NCBI GenBank assembly: GCA_031290695.1
Contig: JAITNB010000113.1
Coordinates: 1 to 12,143 of the forward strand
Direction of reading: 5' to 3'
Origin: Coriobacteriales bacterium
Lineage (GTDB): Bacteria > Actinomycetota > Coriobacteriia > Coriobacteriales > UBA8131
Length of the DNA: 12,143 nt
Position 1 is the first letter of the stretch, and the number at the start of each line of letters is the position of its first letter. This document shows positions 8,568 to 12,143 of the stretch, in pieces. A program made the translations under genes and the position numbers. The notes under the pieces were generated by a model, which saw only the letters and a program-made list of their open reading frames with translations, was not told the origin of the DNA and did not search any database.

Positions 8568-8594
8568 ATCATATATCGCAAGACAACCTGTTAA
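8568..8594 (-). promoter_or_regulatory. Candidate sigma-A promoter for rpsP operon
   Basis: Reading on the minus strand, TTAACA (8589-8594, one mismatch to TTGACA) is followed after 15 nt by TATGAT (8568-8573, one mismatch to TATAAT). The 15-nt spacer is shorter than the ideal 17, which weakens the call. The position between the mrp stop (8603) and rpsP is suitable, and this 80-nt gap is the largest in the window. Confidence 0.35.
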
Positions 8595-8602
8595 TGATAA
8601 AG

Positions 8603-9529
8603 CTATTCTCCCGTTTTCGCAATGAGGGCGCGGATGAAATCGTCAAAGCCGGGGACCTCTATCTTCTCAACCTCGCCCGCGTCTACCCGTTGGGCGTAGT
8701 GTGGCGACAGGGGTATCTTCGCGACGAGGCCTATCCCATAGCCCTGGGCAAGCTCCTCGATCCTCCCGGCACCAAAGATATGATGGGTGGTGCCACAGCT
8801 GGGACACTCGAAGTACGACATGTTCTCCACGAGCGCGAGCACCGGCACCTCCATGGCCTCGGCCATGTTGATGGCCTTGCCCACGATCATCGAGACGAGG
8901 TCCTGCGGAGCGGTGACGACCACAACGCCGTCGATGGGCAGCGACTGGTAGACGGTGAGCGGTATGTCGCCGGTGCCGGGGGGCATGTCGATAACGAGGT
9001 AGTCGAGCTCGCCCCAGATGACCTCTGCCCAAAAGCGCTGCACCATGCCTGAGAGTATCGCCCCGCGCCAGAGGACCGGTGTGGTCTCCTCGGGCAGGAG
9101 CAGGTTGGTGGATACAAACGGTATGCCGCTGCTTGAGGTCGCGGGCAGAAGCCCCTGCGCTGTGGGGCGTATCCCCTCTTCGACCCCAAAGGAGCGGGGA
9201 ATCGAGGGGCCGGTTATATCGGCATCGAGGATACCCACCCTAAGGCCGGCCTTGTGAAGCGCAGACACGATGAGCGAGGTTGCCAGGGACTTGCCCACGC
9301 CGCCCTTGCCACTCACAACGGCGATGACATGCTTGATGCTGGACTGCTCGTGCAAGGGCGTGTGACGGTCCTGCGGCGCCGTCCTGCTGTCACATTCGCT
9401 GCCGCAACTTGAACAGGCGCTGTCGCATGAGCCCTCCGCGGCTGGTGCCCCAGACGCTTTGGGCGGCTCCTGTGGCTCCTGCGACCCCTGTGGCTCTTGT
9501 GGCTCTTGTGGCTCCTGTGGTTCTGGCAT
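8603..9529 (-). CDS. mrp: Mrp/NBP35-family P-loop ATPase, iron-sulfur cluster carrier
   Basis: Cytoplasmic ATP-binding scaffold or carrier that transfers Fe-S clusters to apoproteins. The 308-residue product has the deviant Walker A GKGGVGKS (74-81), [11 protein letters not shown] (102-112), the Walker B region [11 protein letters not shown] (178-188) and the dimer-bridging cluster motif CPSC (242-245). It carries an additional N-terminal extension: a Pro-Glu-Gln repeat (2-23), then a Cys cluster with C35, C39, C42 and C46 (CxxxCxxCxxxC). That cluster recalls the N-terminal cluster of NBP35-like and some anaerobe Mrp proteins. The ATG at 9529 is 2 nt after the rpoD stop, with GGAGGAA inside the end of rpoD, so cotranscription with rpoD is very likely. 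No terminator follows it. Confidence 0.93.
   Translation of the reverse strand: MPEPQEPQEPQEPQGSQEPQEPPKASGAPAAEGSCDSACSSCGSECDSRTAPQDRHTPLHEQSSIKHVIAVVSGKGGVGKSLATSLIVSALHKAGLRVGILDADITGPSIPRSFGVEEGIRPTAQGLLPATSSSGIPFVSTNLLLPEETTPVLWRGAILSGMVQRFWAEVIWGELDYLVIDMPPGTGDIPLTVYQSLPIDGVVVVTAPQDLVSMIVGKAINMAEAMEVPVLALVENMSYFECPSCGTTHHIFGAGRIEELAQGYGIGLVAKIPLSPHYAQRVDAGEVEKIEVPGFDDFIRALIAKTGE
9469..9522. repeat. 9-bp tandem repeat, about six copies, in mrp 5' end
   Basis: Six successive 9-base units on the plus strand: cctgtggct, cctgcgacc, cctgtggct, cttgtggct, cttgtggct, cctgtggtt. On the minus strand they encode the repeating Glu-Pro-Gln stretch at the N-terminus of Mrp. Because the unit is a multiple of three, copy-number change would keep the reading frame. 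Confidence 0.85.
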
Positions 9530-9531
9530 CG

Positions 9532-10920
9532 CTATTCCTCCAAGTAATCCTTGAGCTTGCTCGAACGGGACGGATGGCGCAGTTTGGCAAGCGTCTTGCT
9601 CTCGATCTGCCGTATGCGCTCGCGGGTGACACCAAACTCACGCCCCACTTCCTCAAGGGTGCGGGGATGCCCGTCCTCAAGGCCAAAGCGCAACGCGATG
9701 ACCTTGCGCTCGCGCTCTGCCAGGCCGTCGAGCACCTTGCCCAGCTGTTCCTGCAACATGCTAAAGCTTGCCGCATCGGGCGGGACGATGGCAGCGCTGT
9801 CCTCAATAAAGTCGCCAAGCTGGCTGTCCTCCTCCTCGCCGATAGGCGTCTCAAGCGACACCGGCTCCTGCGAGATCTTCTGTATCTCGCGGATACGCTC
9901 GGCGGGCATGCCCATACGCTCGCCAATCTCCTCAGGCGTAGGCTCGCGGCCAAACTCCTGCAACAGCTGGCGTTGGATACGCACGAGCTTGTTGATGGTC
10001 TCGACCATGTGAACCGGTATGCGGATGGTGCGCGCCTGGTCGGCTATGGCGCGGGTGATGGCCTGGCGTATCCACCAGGTCGCATACGTGGAGAACTTGA
10101 AGCCCTTGGTGTAGTCGAACTTCTCCACCGCGCGGATGAGGCCGAGGTTGCCTTCCTGGATAAGGTCGAGGAAGAGCATACCGCGCCCCACATAGCGCTT
10201 CGCGATGGACACCACAAGGCGCAGGTTCGCCTCGATGAGCTGCTGTTTGGCATCGAGGCCCACCTGCTCGACCCGGGTGAGGCGGCGCTTCTCGCGGCGC
10301 TCGAGCTCGGTCTTGCTGCGGTAGGCGTCCTCAAGCTGGCGCGACGCCTCAAGGCCGGCCTCGATCTTCATGGCGAGGTCGATCTCCTCGGCAGCGGTGA
10401 GCAGCGAGACCTTGCCTATCTCCTTGAGGTACATACGCACCGGGTCGCCCGTGAGCAGGGCGACGGAGGAGTCGGTCACGACGCGCTTCTTCGCGCCCTT
10501 CTTGGTCCGGGGGCTTATCTTAGGGAGGATGACGTCGACCGTCTCGGCCGTCTTGAGCTCGTCATCGGGGATGCCGTCAAGTATCTCGTCGTCACTGAGC
10601 GCGACCACAACGTCATCGTCGTCTGCATCGAGCACGATCTCTTCTGACTCGACCGTGACATCCATGTCCTGGTCGTCACGGTCGCTCACCACGGCGATGT
10701 CCTCGCTGCGCAGGTACTCGTAGACCGCCCGGTACTGCGGCTCGGAGAGGTCGTAGTTGGAGAAGAACGCCTGCGTCTCCTCCTCTGAGATCGACCCCAC
10801 CCTCTTGAACTGCTTCGCGAGCTTGGTGAGCTCGGGCTCAAGCATCTCTATCTCGGGCGCGAGTATGTTCTGGGTTTCTTCTGGCACGTCATTCCTTTCA
10901 ACCAAGTTTGAGAACTTCAT
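9532..10920 (-). CDS. rpoD: RNA polymerase primary sigma factor (sigma-70/SigA)
   Basis: Housekeeping sigma factor that directs RNA polymerase to -10/-35 promoters. The 462-residue frame shows a region 1.1-like N-terminus (about 28-75), an acidic linker (80-121), and region 1.2 ([16 protein letters not shown], 159-174). Region 2 follows ([58 protein letters not shown]), then region 3 ([17 protein letters not shown]), and region 4 with the helix-turn-helix [20 protein letters not shown] (421-440). It follows dnaG by 20 nt. The first ATG (10920) has no ribosome site. An in-frame GTG at 10887 has AAAGGA 5 nt upstream, and an extended -10 lies just before the ATG, so the real product may be 451 residues starting MPEETQ. 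I give the longer form but think the shorter one is at least as likely. Confidence 0.96.
   Translation of the reverse strand: MKFSNLVERNDVPEETQNILAPEIEMLEPELTKLAKQFKRVGSISEEETQAFFSNYDLSEPQYRAVYEYLRSEDIAVVSDRDDQDMDVTVESEEIVLDADDDDVVVALSDDEILDGIPDDELKTAETVDVILPKISPRTKKGAKKRVVTDSSVALLTGDPVRMYLKEIGKVSLLTAAEEIDLAMKIEAGLEASRQLEDAYRSKTELERREKRRLTRVEQVGLDAKQQLIEANLRLVVSIAKRYVGRGMLFLDLIQEGNLGLIRAVEKFDYTKGFKFSTYATWWIRQAITRAIADQARTIRIPVHMVETINKLVRIQRQLLQEFGREPTPEEIGERMGMPAERIREIQKISQEPVSLETPIGEEEDSQLGDFIEDSAAIVPPDAASFSMLQEQLGKVLDGLAERERKVIALRFGLEDGHPRTLEEVGREFGVTRERIRQIESKTLAKLRHPSRSSKLKDYLEE
10885..10898 (-). promoter_or_regulatory. Ribosome binding site and GTG: probable true rpoD start
   Basis: AAAGGA (10893-10898), five bases, then GTG (10885-10887) in the rpoD frame. 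The upstream ATG at 10918-10920 has no purine-rich Shine-Dalgarno in the 20 nt before it. Starting at the GTG removes 11 residues ([11 protein letters not shown]) that are not part of any sigma domain. Confidence 0.5.
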
Positions 10921-10929
10921 AGTATAGCA
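10921..10929 (-). promoter_or_regulatory. Extended -10 promoter element before rpoD
   Basis: On the minus strand TGCTATACT matches the extended -10 consensus TGnTATAAT with one mismatch. It lies between the dnaG stop and the first rpoD ATG. No good -35 is present at 17-18 nt, which extended -10 promoters can tolerate. Transcription would begin near 10914, inside the first codons of the long rpoD frame, leaving a short leader before the GTG start. Confidence 0.4.
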
Positions 10930-10940
10930 CCGTTTGTGTT

Positions 10941-12143
10941 TTATTCCTGCCGGTCATCTGCCTGTCGCCTACGTAGGCCGGTCAACTCCTTTTGCAGGTC
11001 CGCGACCTCCCTGAACAACGCGTCGTACTTCTCCCCTGCCTGTGTGCCAAGCGTACGCAACCGGGCGTTGCCCTGCCTAATCCTACGCGTGAGCTGCTCC
11101 TCGCGCAAGGTGTACATGAGGATACGTGCAAGCCGTAGCGCCTCGTCGCCGCTGGCCCGTGAGCGGGATGCCCCCAATACCTGTGCGGCCTCGGGAACCT
11201 CGGTGGTCACCTCGCCGGCCAGTTGCGCGGCCGGGAGGCCGTGGTCTTTGGCAAGGAGCACCTCGGCCATGTGCCGGTGTAGCGGCAGGGCCCAGTCGAT
11301 GCGCCCGAGGGCCTTGTCGAGCAACGGCCGGGTTGCTGGCTCCTCGATGAAGAGGATGAGGAGCTCGCGTTCAAGCTCGACAAGGCGGTCGCCCTGCACC
11401 GCGGCGGCTACCGGTGCGACTGGCTTGGGATTGGAAGCATTGACATCCCCCTCGTCCTGCACGGGCGCCAGTGGCCGGGCGCGGTCGAGCGCGGCGCTCA
11501 CCGTTGCATAGTCGGTGAGGAACATGTCGGCGAGGTAGTTGAGGTAGTCGGTGGCCAGCAGCGAGCCCTTCACTGGCACGAGCAGCTGCACGACATCCTC
11601 AAGCGCCCGTGCGCGGTGCTCTGGCTGCTTGAGGTCCCATGCCTCCAGGCGCTGGTCGAGCGCAAACCGCAACAACGGCACCGCGGCCGCAAGCACCTTC
11701 TCCATCCCCTCCCTGCCTTGTGATGCACAGAAGTCTGCCGGGTCCATGCCCCCCGGCAGCAATGCGACCATCAGGTCGACCTTGTTGCTTGGGCCAGACT
11801 CGGGAGTCACGATGCGGCTGATGAGCTGCGAGGCCTTGCCGGCCGCGCGTTTTCCGGCCTCGTCGCCGTCAAAGAGGTAGACGACCTTCTTCGCAAAGCG
11901 TGTGAGGAGCTTCACATGCTGCGGTGTGAGCGCTGTCCCCAGGGTTGCCACCGTGTTCACAAAGCCGGCGCGGTGCATGGCGATGGTGTCGGTATAGCCC
12001 TCGACAACAACGGCTGTGCCGCCCGAGGTTATCGCGGCCTTGGCCCGGTCAATGGCATAGAGGTTCTCGCGCTTGTGGAACAGCGGTGAGTCTGCGGTGT
12101 TGATGTACTTGGGCTCGCCGCTGCCGATGATCCTGCCGCCAAA
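10941..12143 (-). CDS. dnaG: DNA primase, C-terminal two-thirds (5' part outside window)
   Basis: Synthesises RNA primers for lagging-strand replication and works with the replicative helicase. The frame is open from the right edge to the TAA at 10941-10943, 400 residues. It opens inside the catalytic core ([16 protein letters not shown]), then TOPRIM with VVVEGYTD (45-52 of the visible part, catalytic Glu48) and [13 protein letters not shown] (Asp92, Asp94). [11 protein letters not shown] follows, then helical regions and a Pro/Ala-rich linker, ending in the helicase-interacting C-terminal domain and a basic tail ([12 protein letters not shown]). The N-terminal CHC2 zinc finger and the start of the RNA polymerase core, roughly 200-230 residues, are missing because the window ends. 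It heads the dnaG-rpoD pair of the macromolecular-synthesis operon. Confidence 0.96.
   Translation of the reverse strand, partial: FGGRIIGSGEPKYINTADSPLFHKRENLYAIDRAKAAITSGGTAVVVEGYTDTIAMHRAGFVNTVATLGTALTPQHVKLLTRFAKKVVYLFDGDEAGKRAAGKASQLISRIVTPESGPSNKVDLMVALLPGGMDPADFCASQGREGMEKVLAAAVPLLRFALDQRLEAWDLKQPEHRARALEDVVQLLVPVKGSLLATDYLNYLADMFLTDYATVSAALDRARPLAPVQDEGDVNASNPKPVAPVAAAVQGDRLVELERELLILFIEEPATRPLLDKALGRIDWALPLHRHMAEVLLAKDHGLPAAQLAGEVTTEVPEAAQVLGASRSRASGDEALRLARILMYTLREEQLTRRIRQGNARLRTLGTQAGEKYDALFREVADLQKELTGLRRRQADDRQE

Noticed and set aside
9409..10647. 412-codon plus-strand open frame opposite mrp and rpoD
   Set aside because: Mirrors the rpoD and mrp coding frames, with Leu/Ala/His-rich sequence and no family motif.

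Overview
The window is high-GC bacterial DNA carrying ten protein-coding genes, all on the minus strand. Transcription therefore runs from the right edge to the left edge. In that order the genes are dnaG (5' part outside the window), rpoD/sigA, an mrp-type P-loop Fe-S carrier, rpsP, a KH-domain gene (khpA-like), rimM, trmD, a fused glyQS, ppsR, and ppdK (last residues outside the window). Gaps are 20, 2, 80, 3, 11, 10, -4 (ATGA overlap), 9 and 67 nt. No gene-free stretch exceeds 300 bases. I saw no rRNA, tRNA, CRISPR array, insertion sequence or phage gene.

The likely source is an actinobacterium of the class Coriobacteriia or a close relative. This is inferred from the high GC and from alpha2beta2-type glycyl-tRNA synthetase together with PPDK/PpsR, a combination typical of anaerobes and Firmicutes-like lineages but not of mainstream Actinobacteria. 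I cannot name a genus from sequence alone.

Right part (8603-12143): DNA primase, housekeeping sigma factor and an Mrp ATPase form a tight dnaG-rpoD-mrp block, the core of a macromolecular-synthesis operon. An extended -10 element sits exactly at the first ATG of rpoD, and a good Shine-Dalgarno lies before an in-frame GTG 33 nt further on. This suggests rpoD has its own promoter and a shorter protein. Middle part (6624-8594): rpsP-khpA-rimM-trmD, the conserved ribosome-maturation and tRNA-modification cluster, without the ffh and rplS that often flank it. Rare starts are used (TTG for rpsP, GTG for rimM), and a candidate promoter lies before rpsP. Left part (1-6627): glyQS, translationally coupled to trmD, then ppsR and ppdK. 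PpsR is the bifunctional kinase/Pi-dependent pyrophosphorylase that switches PPDK off and on by phosphorylating a threonine two residues before the catalytic histidine. Both partners and the target Thr-Ser-His are visible.

Overall this is a housekeeping region that links replication, transcription, Fe-S delivery, translation and PEP/pyruvate metabolism on one strand. I did not find an undescribed defence, mobile or biosynthetic system. The points worth a second look are the glyQS fusion, the rpoD start and promoter, the Mrp N-terminal extension with a 9-bp repeat, and the permuted gene order.
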